Positions 16,414-25,611 of a DNA stretch of 64,000 nucleotides are shown here, piece by piece. Where the stretch lies: the NCBI RefSeq assembly GCF_019443505.1, contig NZ_CP080377.1, positions 2,542,001-2,606,000 on the forward strand, read 5' to 3'. Position 1 is the stretch's first letter. Every line of letters starts with the position of its first letter. Origin of the DNA: Janthinobacterium sp. PAMC25594 (GTDB taxonomy: Bacteria; Pseudomonadota; Gammaproteobacteria; Burkholderiales; Burkholderiaceae_D). The notes under the pieces are model-generated. The model was not told the DNA's origin. It saw only the letters and a list, made by a program, of their open reading frames with translations, and ran no database searches. The position numbers and the translations under genes are program-made.

Positions 16414-16448
16414 TAAAAACCGCCCGGCGGGAAACTCCCGGCAGGCGG
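16414..16448 (-). terminator. Rho-independent terminator after crystallin paralogue
   Basis: Read on the reverse strand, a GC-rich hairpin (arms of about 13 bases with two mismatches and a 3-4 base loop) is followed by a T-tract (A-run at 16415-16419). It lies about 40 bp past the stop of the 16488-17231 gene. Confidence 0.7.
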
Positions 16449-16487
16449 CTGCGCGCGACTGGCCCGTGCGGGCACTCGCTCAGTACA

Positions 16488-17231
16488 TCAGCGGTAATAA
16501 TCGTCCTGCGACGGCTCGCGCTGGTCCGTGAAGTGTTCCTGGCGGCGCGCATCGCGCGGATCGACCTGGCGCACCGACGACACCTGGCCATCGAGCCCGC
16601 GTCCCAGGTTTTCAAAACGCCCCTGCCCGAAGATGCGGCAAGTGCCCTGGTAGCGCCAGTTGCTGCACAGCTGCCAGTAGCCGCGGTCGATGTAGATGCC
16701 GGTGGCGCGGTCATTGAAGCCGATATCGCTCAAGGCTTCGATATCGCGGTTGATGCGCACGGCGGCGCCGTCGCTGGTGTACATCTCCAGAGTCGAACCA
16801 CGGCCATAGCCACCATGGCCACGGTCGGGATCGCGCCCCGGGTTGCGGCCTGAATCGCGGTCAGGATCGCGCCCGGGATCGCGCCCCGGATAGCCGGGGT
16901 TGTAGCCGCCGCTGCCACGCGGCACTTCGCGCACCGAGGAAATGGCATCGTTCATGCCCGGCATCGACGGATATTCACCGCGTTCGAGCACGCGGCAGGT
17001 GCCGCGGAAGGCGCCATCGACACACACTTGCCAGGTGCCGGAATGGACGATGATGCTCGATACCTTGTCGTTGAAGCCCTGGTTGACAAGATACTCGGCC
17101 GGTTCGCGCAAAGTCAGCGACGGGCCGCGGAAATTATCGTCCTTGAACAGCGTGATCTCGCCGGCCTGCGCGCCTACATGGATGAAGAGGGAGGCTGCGC
17201 ATAGCAGGGCGTGGGTAAGCGGGCGGTTCAT
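16488..17231 (-). CDS. Secreted beta/gamma-crystallin-type protein with repeat linker
   Basis: A 247-residue paralogue of the 15711-16310 protein. It has a signal peptide (cleavage near A-Q-A, residue 23), a first crystallin domain with G-F-N-D-K-V-S-S-I and M-N-D-A-I-S-S-V, then an Arg/Asp/Gly/Pro linker (about 105-145) built from G-R-D-P-x-R-D repeats. The second domain has G-F-N-D-R-A-T-G-I, and a charged tail follows. The two genes arose by tandem duplication, but a terminator separates them and each has its own GGAG site, so they are probably transcribed apart. Likely periplasmic or extracellular calcium-binding protein; function unknown. Confidence 0.8.
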   Translation of the reverse strand: MNRPLTHALLCAASLFIHVGAQAGEITLFKDDNFRGPSLTLREPAEYLVNQGFNDKVSSIIVHSGTWQVCVDGAFRGTCRVLERGEYPSMPGMNDAISSVREVPRGSGGYNPGYPGRDPGRDPDRDSGRNPGRDPDRGHGGYGRGSTLEMYTSDGAAVRINRDIEALSDIGFNDRATGIYIDRGYWQLCSNWRYQGTCRIFGQGRFENLGRGLDGQVSSVRQVDPRDARRQEHFTDQREPSQDDYYR

Positions 17232-17441
17232 GGGAAAGTCTCCGTGGATATAGTCGGTATCAATAGTTATCAGTGTAGCGGCCAGACAAAAAAACGGTGT
17301 AACAAATATACGGAAAAAAACAATAAATTGTTACCAAAAGAAAGAAAATGCCCCCCGTGCAACACCATCCTGCTGCCCGTGGCGCGCGGACAAGTTGGCA
17401 CATTATCAGTAGAATCGCGTGTTTAGCCACGTTTGCCACCC

Positions 17442-18836
17442 ATGCCACACACGACCTCGTTCACCTTGCCCGCCGTCCGCACTGAAGTGTCTTCATTATG
17501 GAAGCTGGCCTGGCCCATCCTGATTGGCCAGCTGGCCACCGTCGGCATGGGCGCGGCCGACGTGGCGATGACGGGGCATACGAATCCCGAGGAACTGGCG
17601 GCCGTGTCGCTGGGCGCGGCCATCTGGTCCATCGTGCTGGTCACCGTGAGCGGCATCATGATGGCGATCAATACCCTGGTAGCGTATGAAATCGGCGCCG
17701 CGCGCCACGACCAGGTGCCGCACATCGTGCGCCAGTCGCTGTGGAAGGCGCTGCTCGTGGGCCTGGTGGCCTGCCTGCTGACGAACATGGCGGCGCTGGT
17801 GTTCGACCACCTGATGCTCGAACCCGCCGTGGCATCCAAGGCCAAGCTGTTCGTGCACATCATCAGCTGCGCGCTGCCGCCGTTCGCCGCCTACCGCGCG
17901 CTGTACGGCTACAGCACCAGCATCAACCAGACCAAGCCCGTGATGGTCATCGCCCTGGCCGCGCTGGCGCTGAATATTCTCGTCAACTACCTGCTGATCT
18001 ACGGCCATTGGGGCATGCCGAAGATGGGCGGCGTGGGCTGCGCCGTGGCCACCACCTGCTGCGTGTGGATGATGCTGCTGGCCATGCTGGCCTGGATCAG
18101 GATCGCGCCCGCCTACCATGCCACGTATCCGTTCACGCACTGGGAATGGCCGCAGCCGTCGTCCATCGGCCCCATGCTGCGCCTGGGCCTGCCCATCGGC
18201 GTCACCTACTTTGCCGAAGTGAGCGCCTTTGGCGTCATCAGCCTGCTGGTGGCGCGCTTCGGCGTGATCCAGGTGTCGGCGCACCAGATCGCCCTCAATT
18301 TTTCGTCCGTCGTCTTCATGGTGCCGCTCACCTTCGGCATTGCGCTGGTGACGCGCGTGGGCCATGCCGTGGGCGAAGCCAATCTGCGCCGCGCCCGTTT
18401 CATTTCGTGGGTGGGCGTGGCCATGTCGCTGACGGCGGCCATCGTCTCGGCCACCGTCATCACCGTCTTCCGCCACCAGATCGCGCAAGCCTATACGTCC
18501 GATCCGCAGGTGCAGGAACTGTGCGCGCAGCTGCTGCTGTTCGCCGCCCTGTTCCAGCTGTCCGACGCCACGCAGGTGGCCACTTCCTGCGCCATCCGCG
18601 GCTACAAGGTGACGCGCCAGCCGATGCTGATCCAGCTGCTGGCCTTCTGGGGCTTCTCGCTGCCCATCGGCTATGTGCTGGGCCTGGCGCCACAAGGCTT
18701 CATCTGGTCGCCGGCCGAGCCGATGGCCGCCGCCGGCTTCTGGATAGGCCTCGTCACGGGCCTGACGGTGGCCGCCGTGCTGCTGACCTGGTATTTGAAC
18801 CGCCTGTCGCTGCAGCGCCTGCGCGCGGCGCATTGA
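17442..18836 (+). CDS. MATE-family efflux transporter
   Basis: A 464-residue inner-membrane protein with about twelve helices and the two MatE halves. The first half has W-P-I-L-I-G-Q-L-A-T-V-G-M-G-A-A-D-V-A-M near residues 25-44; the second has Q-I-A-L-N-F-S-S near 290. Relatives such as NorM export drugs and cationic compounds using Na+ or H+. A TTG nine bases upstream is in frame; the ATG at 17442 was preferred. The 210-bp spacer to the divergent crystallin gene is AT-rich and should hold both promoters. Confidence 0.9.
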   Translation: MPHTTSFTLPAVRTEVSSLWKLAWPILIGQLATVGMGAADVAMTGHTNPEELAAVSLGAAIWSIVLVTVSGIMMAINTLVAYEIGAARHDQVPHIVRQSLWKALLVGLVACLLTNMAALVFDHLMLEPAVASKAKLFVHIISCALPPFAAYRALYGYSTSINQTKPVMVIALAALALNILVNYLLIYGHWGMPKMGGVGCAVATTCCVWMMLLAMLAWIRIAPAYHATYPFTHWEWPQPSSIGPMLRLGLPIGVTYFAEVSAFGVISLLVARFGVIQVSAHQIALNFSSVVFMVPLTFGIALVTRVGHAVGEANLRRARFISWVGVAMSLTAAIVSATVITVFRHQIAQAYTSDPQVQELCAQLLLFAALFQLSDATQVATSCAIRGYKVTRQPMLIQLLAFWGFSLPIGYVLGLAPQGFIWSPAEPMAAAGFWIGLVTGLTVAAVLLTWYLNRLSLQRLRAAH

Positions 18837-19052
18837 ACACAATGCATTGTACGCAGGGTGGCGCGCAATTTATGCATGCCGCCCTTGCTGCTTCGCCATA
18901 CAAAGCACCACCAGTCAACTCTTTACGCCAAAATAAAGAAGGCAATTGCCGGATTATTCCGTGGCTGGCCCTATCGCATTAAACGCCGTGCTCTGGTATC
19001 GTTTGCCGTCAAGCATCTGCTTGACCATCCTTTTACAATCACCGAGACATCC

Positions 19053-21263
19053 ATGCGTTTTCTTCTTTGTTTTCTGGCCGCGATGGCCAGCGTCCCCGCT
19101 TCGGCTGAAAAGCTGACCCTGGAACGCATCCACGCCGATCCGGCGCTGGCCGGCCCCGGCGTGCGCAACCTGAAGGTCTCGCCCGACGGCGAGCGCGTCA
19201 CGTTCCTGCGCGGCCGCGCCGACAACCAGTTCCAGCTCGACCTGTGGGAATTCAAGCTGAAGGACAAGAGCACGCACCGCCTGGTCGACTCGAAGGCGCT
19301 GGTGCCGAATGAAACGATTTCGCCCGAAGAGCAGGCGCGCCGCGAACGCGAGCGCACGGCCAGCCTGAACGGCATTCTCAGCTACAGCTGGTCGCCCGAT
19401 GGCAAGCAGCTGCTGGTGCCGCTGGCCGGCAATCTGTACCTGGTCGACGCGGCCCACCCGGACAAGGCGCGCCTGGTCGCCAAGGGCAATGTGCTGGACC
19501 CGAAAATTTCGCCGAAAGGCCGCTACGTCTCGTTCGTGCGCGATCAAAACATTTATGTGATCGACCTCAGGACGGACAAGGAACGACAGCTGACCACCGA
19601 CGGCAAGGGCACGATCCACAATGGCGAAGCCGAATTCGTGGCGCAGGAAGAAATGGGCCAGCGCACCGGCTACTACTGGGCGCCCGACGATTCCGCCATC
19701 GCCTATAAACGCTATGACGAAGCGCCCGTGCCCGTCGTGCGCCGCTTCGAAATCTTCGCCGACCGCACCGACGTCGTCGAGCAGCGCTACCCTGCCGCGG
19801 GCGATCCGAACGTGCTGGTGCAACTGCTGATCGTCTCGCCGGAAACGGGCGCGCAGCGCCAGGTGGACCTGGGCACGAACCCGGACATCTACCTGGTGCG
19901 CGCCGACTGGAGCGCGGACAGCAAGTCGCTCGTCTACCAGCGCCAGTCGCGCGACCAGAAGACGCTCGACCTGGTCGCCGTCGATGCAGCCACCCTGGCG
20001 CAGCGCACCTTGCTGACGGAAACGTCGACAACCTGGGTCAGCATCCATGACGACCTGCGCTTCCTGTCGAACGGCACCTTCCTGTGGTCGTCCGAACGCA
20101 CGGGCCGCAACCATCTGTATCTGTACGACATGGGCGGCAAGCTGCTGCACCCCGTCACTTCCGGCGAGTGGGGCATCGACAGCGTGCTGGCCGTGAACCA
20201 GAAGACGGGCAAAGTGTATGTGTCGTCGAACCGCGACGCCGTGATCGACAAGCAGACCTACGCCCTGGCCCTGGACGGCAGCACGGCCGAGAAGCCGCAG
20301 CGCGTGACGAAAGCGGACGGCTGGCACGACACGACGTTCTCGCGCAATGGCGAAGTCTTCGTCGACACGTATTCCGACCCGGCCACGCCGCCGCAAGTGA
20401 GCATCCACCGCCCGGACGGCGCCATGGTGGGCTGGCTGGAAGAAAACGCGCTGAACGCCAGCCATCCGTATTTCAAGTACAAGGCCGATCACCTGCCGAC
20501 GCAGTACGGCACCCTGAAAGCCAACGATGGCCAGACCTTGCACTACTCGCTGGTGAAACCGTCGAACTTCGATGCCAGCAAACGCTATCCCGTCTACCTG
20601 TCGACGTATGGCGGCCCGCACTCGCAGCACGTGGCTCGCCGCTGGGGCAACAATTTCGACCAGTACATGGCGCAGCAGGGTTTTGTCGTCTTCCGCCTCG
20701 ATAACCGGGGTTCGTCGCGTCGCGAGCGCGCCTTCACGGACGCCATCTATCACAAGCTGGGCGAAGCCGAAGTGGCGGATCAACTGGTGGGCATAGCCTG
20801 GCTGGGCCAGCAAAGCTTCGTCGATGCGAAACGCATCGGCGTGTTCGGCTGGAGCTACGGCGGTTTCATGACCCTGCGTTTGCTGTCGGCAGCGTCCGAC
20901 AAGATCGCCATGGGCGTGTCGGTGGCGCCCGTGACCGACTGGTCGCTGTACGACACCCACTATACGGAACAATTCCTCGGCATGCCGAAGGAAAACGTGG
21001 ACGGCTACAAGGCCAGCACCGTGTTCGCCCATCTGGACGGCTTGAAGTCGCCGCTGCTGCTGGTGCACGGCATGGCCGACGACAACGTCTTGTTCAGCAA
21101 CAGCACGCGCCTGATCGACGCGCTGGTGAACCGCGGCGTGCAATTCGACCTGATGACGTATCCGGGCGCCAAGCACGGTATCTCGTCGCGCGCGGGCCAG
21201 CGCCATGTGTACAAGAAAATCGAGATGTTCTTCAAGCAGAACCTGATGCAGCCAGCACAGTAA
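19053..21263 (+). CDS. Dipeptidyl-peptidase IV-type S9 serine peptidase
   Basis: A 736-residue secreted peptidase that removes X-Pro or X-Ala dipeptides from peptide N-termini. It has a signal peptide (cleavage near A-S-A, residue 20), then the DPP-IV N-terminal beta-propeller (about 80-460) with the E-E-M-G-Q-R double-Glu-type segment that anchors the substrate amino terminus. The S9 hydrolase domain follows (about 500-730). Catalytic residues: S601 in G-W-S-Y-G-G, D677 in A-D-D-N-V and H708 in G-A-K-H-G. The long in-frame upstream extension is not protein-like; the start at 19053 gives the signal peptide. A strong bidirectional terminator follows. Confidence 0.92.
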   Translation: MRFLLCFLAAMASVPASAEKLTLERIHADPALAGPGVRNLKVSPDGERVTFLRGRADNQFQLDLWEFKLKDKSTHRLVDSKALVPNETISPEEQARRERERTASLNGILSYSWSPDGKQLLVPLAGNLYLVDAAHPDKARLVAKGNVLDPKISPKGRYVSFVRDQNIYVIDLRTDKERQLTTDGKGTIHNGEAEFVAQEEMGQRTGYYWAPDDSAIAYKRYDEAPVPVVRRFEIFADRTDVVEQRYPAAGDPNVLVQLLIVSPETGAQRQVDLGTNPDIYLVRADWSADSKSLVYQRQSRDQKTLDLVAVDAATLAQRTLLTETSTTWVSIHDDLRFLSNGTFLWSSERTGRNHLYLYDMGGKLLHPVTSGEWGIDSVLAVNQKTGKVYVSSNRDAVIDKQTYALALDGSTAEKPQRVTKADGWHDTTFSRNGEVFVDTYSDPATPPQVSIHRPDGAMVGWLEENALNASHPYFKYKADHLPTQYGTLKANDGQTLHYSLVKPSNFDASKRYPVYLSTYGGPHSQHVARRWGNNFDQYMAQQGFVVFRLDNRGSSRRERAFTDAIYHKLGEAEVADQLVGIAWLGQQSFVDAKRIGVFGWSYGGFMTLRLLSAASDKIAMGVSVAPVTDWSLYDTHYTEQFLGMPKENVDGYKASTVFAHLDGLKSPLLLVHGMADDNVLFSNSTRLIDALVNRGVQFDLMTYPGAKHGISSRAGQRHVYKKIEMFFKQNLMQPAQ

Positions 21264-21281
21264 GCTTGCGCCGCATCCAAT

Positions 21282-21321
21282 AAAAAACCGCCGCCTGTCT
21301 TGCGACAGGCGGCGGTTTTTT
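21282..21321. terminator. Bidirectional rho-independent terminator
   Basis: AAAAAACCGCCGCCTGTC-TTGC-GACAGGCGGCGGTTTTTT: perfect arms with A- and T-tracts on both sides. It serves the S9 peptidase gene on the forward strand and the CsbD gene on the reverse strand. Confidence 0.92.
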
Positions 21322-21341
21322 TTACATTACTGCAGCAAGAA

Positions 21342-21527
21342 TTACGGCTTGCGGGTGATGGTTTCGACTGCGTCTTTCACATCGCCAACCTTCTTCTGCA
21401 CTTTGCCTTCGACCTGGTTTGCCAGGCCCTTGGCTTGCTGTTCTTCGTTGCCGACGACTTTGCCAGCGGCTTCCTGAATTTTACCGCCGACTTCCTTCAG
21501 TTTACCTTCGACTTGATCTTTGTTCAT
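21342..21527 (-). CDS. CsbD-family stress protein
   Basis: A 61-residue, Lys/Glu/Gly-rich hydrophilic protein with the CsbD pattern: M-N-K-D-Q-V-E-G-K-L-K-E-V-G-G-K-I-Q-E and a second G-K-V-Q-K-K-V-G-D-V repeat. The family is induced in general stress and its molecular role is unknown. GAGGA precedes the ATG, and a strong terminator lies 20 bp beyond the stop, so it is a single-gene unit. Confidence 0.9.
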   Translation of the reverse strand: MNKDQVEGKLKEVGGKIQEAAGKVVGNEEQQAKGLANQVEGKVQKKVGDVKDAVETITRKP

Positions 21528-21681
21528 GATAAATCCTCACTGTAGTTGGTACATCTGTTATCCAGCCCGCAAGGGCCGGTACTGCGGCTCACACGCTGCT
21601 TGTTGCGTGTCGATGTGTCCATAATACGCAGTGGGGATCAAAGGCTCTGTACGGTTCCTAACACAGTGCCAACATCGTCAA

Positions 21682-22323
21682 TCAGGCCGTCAAATCCTTG
21701 CGCCATACGGTGGCCAGCCACGGCTGCTGGTCGCGCGGCAAGCCGGGCGGACGGTAGTACTGCTCGATCAAGGTAAAACCGGCGGCCTGCACGTACGCGG
21801 CCCACGTCGCTTCGTCGTGGTAGCTGCCGTAGCGCGCGCCATTCCAGCCTTCCTGGTTCTGCCCGCGCGGATTCGAGCTGAACAGTACTCCACCGGGCTT
21901 CAAGCAGGAATACAGGGCGCGCAGCACGCCGGGCAAGGCGGCGCTGGGCACGTGGAACAACACGGCATTGGCGAATACGCCGTCGAAGTGCGCGGCCGGC
22001 AAATCGAGGTCGACGAAATCCTGTTGCCACACGGTGCAGCCGCTGTAGGCGCGCGCCATCTCGACGAAGCGGGGGCAGCCATCGACGCCCGTCGCATGGT
22101 GGCCCAGGGCCGTGAACGCCTTCAGGTCGCGGCCCGGGCCGCAACCGAGGTCGAGAATCTCCAAGGGCGCTGGCTTGCCGATGGCGGCCAGCAGCGCGGC
22201 GATGTTCTGGCTGACGTCGTGGTCGCGCGTGCCTTCGAAAAACTGCTCGGCGCTGGCGTCGTAATGGGCCAGCGTGCGCCCCGTGATGGCGTGGATGGGG
22301 TCTTGCGGTGGGGTCGGCTTCAT
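21682..22323 (-). CDS. Class I SAM-dependent methyltransferase
   Basis: A 213-residue methyltransferase. SAM motif I is I-L-D-L-G-C-G-P-G-R-D near residues 56-66, the acidic motif is G-V-D-G-C near 80, and motif III-like sequence is A-N-A-V-L-F-H-V near 118-125. It resembles Tellurite/ubiquinone-type small methyltransferases; the substrate is unknown. AGGAG lies before the ATG. It is upstream of csbD on the same strand, separated by 154 bp. Confidence 0.85.
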   Translation of the reverse strand: MKPTPPQDPIHAITGRTLAHYDASAEQFFEGTRDHDVSQNIAALLAAIGKPAPLEILDLGCGPGRDLKAFTALGHHATGVDGCPRFVEMARAYSGCTVWQQDFVDLDLPAAHFDGVFANAVLFHVPSAALPGVLRALYSCLKPGGVLFSSNPRGQNQEGWNGARYGSYHDEATWAAYVQAAGFTLIEQYYRPPGLPRDQQPWLATVWRKDLTA

Positions 22324-22390
22324 GGCGCTCCTGTCATCGATGGGCGCATTTTACGCTGCCGGCGCGCTGAGCGTCCGGCACCGCTTATGA

Positions 22391-24454
22391 CTACCAGACG
22401 CGCACGCGCTGCTCCGGCGCCAGGTATAGCTGCTGCCCCGGCTGGACGTCGAAGGCCGGATACCAGGCGTCGAGGTTGCGCACGGTGGCGGCGCGGTATG
22501 GCGCCGGCGCATGGCCATCCGTGAGGATTTGCTGGCGCGCCGCCGCTTCGCGCGCCTTGCTGCGCCAGCTGACGCCGTAGCCGATGAAGAACTCGCGGTC
22601 CGCGTCCGCCTGCGCCGGCTTGCCCTGCCGCGACAGGGTGAACGCATCATGCGCGGCCGCCACGCCGGCCAGGTCGGCCAGATTTTCGCTCAGGGTCAGC
22701 TGGCCATTCACGGCCAGGTCGGGAAACGGTTTGTAGGCCGCGAACTGCGCCACCAACTGCTGGGATGCCGCCTGGAAATGCGCCAGGTCAGCCGGCGTCC
22801 ACCAGTCGCGCAACTTGCCCTGGGCATCGAATTGCGCGCCCTGGTCGTCGAAGCTATGGCTGATCTCGTGGCCGATGGTGGCGCCGATGCCGCCATAGTT
22901 GGCCGCATCGGACGCTTGCGGGTCGAAAAACGGCGGCTGCAGGATGGCGGCAGGGAAATTGAGCGCATTTTGCAGCGGCAGGTTGACGGCGTTGACCAGC
23001 TGCGCCGGCATGGCCCAGGCCTTGCGGTCAGGAGACTGGCTCAGCTTGGCCAGTTCCTGCTGGTAATGAAACTGTTCCGCCCGCTGCACATTGCCCAGCG
23101 CGTCGCCGCGCACCACGCGCAAGCCCGCATAGCTGGCCCAGCGTTCCGGATAGCCCACGCCCACATACAGGGTCTTGAGTTTTTCCTGCGCCTGCGCCTT
23201 GGTGGCGGGCGCCATCCAGTCCAGCTTGTCGATGCGGCGCGAGAAGGCGGCGACGATATTCGTCACCATGTCTTGCACGCGGGCTTTCGATTCCGGCGGG
23301 AAATAGCGTTCCACGTACAGCTTGCCGACGGCGTCGCTCAGGGCCGCATTCGTCGCGGCCAGCGCCCGCTTGCTGCGCGGCGACTGCTGCGGCGTACCGC
23401 TCAGGGCGCTGCCATAGAAGGCGAAGCGCTGGTCGGCGGCCGCCTTCGGCAAGGTGGTGCTGAAATGGTTGATCGCGTGGAAGGCAAGAAAATCTTTCCA
23501 CGTTTCCAGCGGCACGCTCGCCACCAGCGCGGCGCTGCCCATCATGGCCGACGGGTGCCAGACGATGAAATCCGTCTGCTGGCCCAGCCCGGCCGCCTGG
23601 AAGAAGGCTTGCCAGTCCAGGCCCGGCGCCTTGCTGGCGAAGTCGGCGGCGCGCCACGCATTATTGCCCTTGGCAACATCGGCCGAATCTTCGCGGCTGG
23701 CGTGACTGGCGGCAATTTGCTGTTCCAGCGCAAACACGCGCGCGGCGCGGGCCGGCGCATCGCCGTAGCCGGCCTGCTTGAGCATGGCGGCGATATGCGC
23801 CTGGTAGCCCGCGCGCAAGCCCTGCATGCGGGCGCTGTCGCCCTGGTAAAAGGCGCGGTCGGGCAAGCCCAGCCCGCCCTGCAGCAGGTAGGCCACATTG
23901 CGCGTGGTGTCGTTCAAGTCTTGCGCCACCCACAGGCCGAACAGGTTTTCCGTATAAAAATTGGTGGCGTTGAGCGGGTCGACATCGGCGCGCAAGCTCT
24001 CGCCCAACGCGCGGGCCAGTCCCGCCTGGTCGCGTATGCCATTGATCTTTGTCAACAAGGGCTTGATCGGCGCCCAGCCTTTCGCTTCGATAGCCGCTTC
24101 ATCCATCCAGGAACGGTAAAAATCGCTGACCTGGCGCGCGGACGCATCCGCCTGTGGCGCCGCCGCCAGACCTTCGACGAGGCCGATGATGCGCTCGTTG
24201 GTGGCATTGGCGAGCATGGCGAACGAGCCCCAGCTGCTGCGGTCGGCGGGAATCTCCGTGCTGCGCAGCCAGTCGCCATTCACGTAGTCATAGAAATCGT
24301 CACCAGGCAAGACTTTGACGGGGACAACGGCAGTGGCGCCGGTGGCCTGGCCTTGTGCCCGGGCCGGCAAACCGGCCAGCGAGGCGCCGGCCAGGGCGAG
24401 GACGATGGCAGCCTGGACTGGCGTCCGGGACCAGGAAAAACGCAAACCGTGCAT
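22391..24454 (-). CDS. M13-family zinc metallopeptidase (neprilysin-like)
   Basis: A 687-residue secreted oligopeptidase. It has a signal peptide (cleavage near A-R-A-Q, residue 34), then the M13 N-terminal domain opening D-D-F-Y-D-Y-V-N-G-D-W. The catalytic domain carries zinc ligands H529/H533 in H-E-I-S-H with catalytic E530, and E590 in S-E-N-L-A-D-L-A-G. The protein ends in R-V-W as M13 peptidases usually do. The start at 24454 has AAGGA upstream and gives the signal peptide; a much longer frame upstream overlaps the HDOD gene and is not real. Substrates are extracytoplasmic peptides. Confidence 0.92.
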   Translation of the reverse strand: MHGLRFSWSRTPVQAAIVLALAGASLAGLPARAQGQATGATAVVPVKVLPGDDFYDYVNGDWLRSTEIPADRSSWGSFAMLANATNERIIGLVEGLAAAPQADASARQVSDFYRSWMDEAAIEAKGWAPIKPLLTKINGIRDQAGLARALGESLRADVDPLNATNFYTENLFGLWVAQDLNDTTRNVAYLLQGGLGLPDRAFYQGDSARMQGLRAGYQAHIAAMLKQAGYGDAPARAARVFALEQQIAASHASREDSADVAKGNNAWRAADFASKAPGLDWQAFFQAAGLGQQTDFIVWHPSAMMGSAALVASVPLETWKDFLAFHAINHFSTTLPKAAADQRFAFYGSALSGTPQQSPRSKRALAATNAALSDAVGKLYVERYFPPESKARVQDMVTNIVAAFSRRIDKLDWMAPATKAQAQEKLKTLYVGVGYPERWASYAGLRVVRGDALGNVQRAEQFHYQQELAKLSQSPDRKAWAMPAQLVNAVNLPLQNALNFPAAILQPPFFDPQASDAANYGGIGATIGHEISHSFDDQGAQFDAQGKLRDWWTPADLAHFQAASQQLVAQFAAYKPFPDLAVNGQLTLSENLADLAGVAAAHDAFTLSRQGKPAQADADREFFIGYGVSWRSKAREAAARQQILTDGHAPAPYRAATVRNLDAWYPAFDVQPGQQLYLAPEQRVRVW

Positions 24455-24502
24455 GGCGATCCTTTCGATGAAAACAAGAAAATCATAGCCTGAAATCATA
24501 CC

Positions 24503-24519
24503 TTTTTTGGGCCAAAAAA
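24503..24519. promoter_or_regulatory. 17-bp palindrome between divergent M13 and HDOD genes
   Basis: TTTTTTGG-G-CCAAAAAA, eight-base perfect arms around one base, midway in a 150-bp divergent spacer. A regulator site is possible; the composition could also arise by chance. Confidence 0.3.
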
Positions 24520-24535
24520 CCGTCCCCAAACTTTT

Positions 24536-24565
24536 TTGCATGCGGACAAAAAATCGGCCTATAGT
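24536..24565 (+). promoter_or_regulatory. Candidate sigma-70 promoter for HDOD gene
   Basis: TTGCAT (24536-24541) and TATAGT (24560-24565) separated by 18 bp, 40 bp before the HDOD start codon. The -35 match is moderate (4 of 6). Confidence 0.4.
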
Positions 24566-24604
24566 TTCACGACCCCGTGCCGCGTGTACGCCAAGGAGAT
24601 TGCC

Positions 24605-25432
24605 ATGCAACTGGAAGCGCTGTTCCAGCAACCCCACGCCCTGCCTGCCGCCCCGAAGATCGTCAATGAGCTGGTGCGCAGTTTCGATAACCCCGCCATT
24701 GCCACCGAGGACATCGCGCGCCAGCTGGAAGCGGACCCGGTGCTGAGCGCCAAGCTGCTGCGGCTGGCCAACTCGGCCTATTATCACGTCTCGCGCAGCA
24801 TCGGCACGGTGGAAGACGCCGTGCTGATGCTCGGTTTTGTCACCGTGCGCACGCTCGTCATCAGCTCGGGCCTGGTCAGCGGCTACAAGACCGTGCCCGG
24901 CCTGAATCTGCCGCAGTTCTGGCGCTACAGTCTGCACAGCGCCGTGTCGGCGCGCTGGATCGCCAGGCAGACGGGCGACAACCAGGACCTGGCATTCACC
25001 ATCGGCATGATGCATGCGATCGGTCAACTGGTGATCCATGCCGCCATGCCGGAGCAAGCCATGCAACTCGACAAGATCGCGCCGCCGCTCGATGCGCGCC
25101 GGCTCGATGCGGAACGGGTGTCGCTGGGCTACGATTATGCGCAGGTGGGCGCCGAACTGGCGCGCCGCTGGAAGTTTCCGCCCGCCTTTGCCGAGGCCAT
25201 CGCCGCCTTTCCCGATCCGCTGGCCAAGGCGCCGTTGAACCGCCTGGCCGCCATCGTGCACCTGGCTTCCTGGCGCGCGCGCATCGAGGAAAATGCGTTG
25301 AGCAATGAAGAAATCATCGCCTGCTACCCCAATGAAGTGGCTGAAGCGCTCGGTTTACCGCCGTCCGTGCTGGTGGACAGGATGCCGCCGCCTGCCGAAC
25401 TGAGCGCGGGGCTGGAAGAACTCGTCAAATAA
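24605..25432 (+). CDS. HDOD-domain signalling protein
   Basis: A 275-residue protein whose residues 10-210 form an HDOD domain: P-A-A-P-K-I-V-N-E-L, then L-E-A-D-P-V-L-S-A-K-L-L-R-L-A-N-S-A-Y-Y and a V-E-D-A-V-L-M-L-G segment. HDOD proteins are degenerate HD-type proteins used in signalling, often linked to chemotaxis, motility or cyclic-di-GMP. No output domain is attached. AAGGAG lies 6 bases before the ATG. No chemotaxis gene is adjacent, so its partner is not visible. Confidence 0.88.
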   Translation: MQLEALFQQPHALPAAPKIVNELVRSFDNPAIATEDIARQLEADPVLSAKLLRLANSAYYHVSRSIGTVEDAVLMLGFVTVRTLVISSGLVSGYKTVPGLNLPQFWRYSLHSAVSARWIARQTGDNQDLAFTIGMMHAIGQLVIHAAMPEQAMQLDKIAPPLDARRLDAERVSLGYDYAQVGAELARRWKFPPAFAEAIAAFPDPLAKAPLNRLAAIVHLASWRARIEENALSNEEIIACYPNEVAEALGLPPSVLVDRMPPPAELSAGLEELVK

Positions 25433-25443
25433 ACCGATCGCGG

Positions 25444-25501
25444 CCGGAATCGTCATCCCAGCATCCATGCGGGTTTGGCGGGCGATTCCGGCGGCCAGAC
25501 C
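25444..25501. repeat. Inverted repeat after HDOD gene
   Basis: CCGGAATCG (25444-25452) and CGATTCCGG (25493-25501) are perfect 9-bp arms around 40 bp. It lies just after the HDOD stop. It could be a transcription-end hairpin without T-tract or a dispersed intergenic repeat. Confidence 0.35.
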
Positions 25502-25611
25502 AAACCATGCACATTATTTTCACTTTTTTTTCAAAAACACCCTCAAGTTCCCGCTGAACCTGCCGCTAATCTGGACAAGCGGTAATCCATTCACTAGTTA
25601 CGGGTGTGCTC

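Noticed and set aside
16795..16915. CRISPR-like short repeats
   Set aside because: These repeats encode the G-R-D-P-x-R-D linker of a secreted protein; units are short, in frame and without spacers.
18954..21206. 750-codon reverse frame opposite the S9 peptidase
   Set aside because: Mirror of the DPP-IV coding sequence with His/Val/Arg bias typical of antisense frames; no ribosome site.
24455..25261. Long reverse-strand extension of the M13 peptidase frame
   Set aside because: It lies antisense to the HDOD gene, has no peptidase-like sequence and precedes a good ribosome site and signal peptide at 24454.
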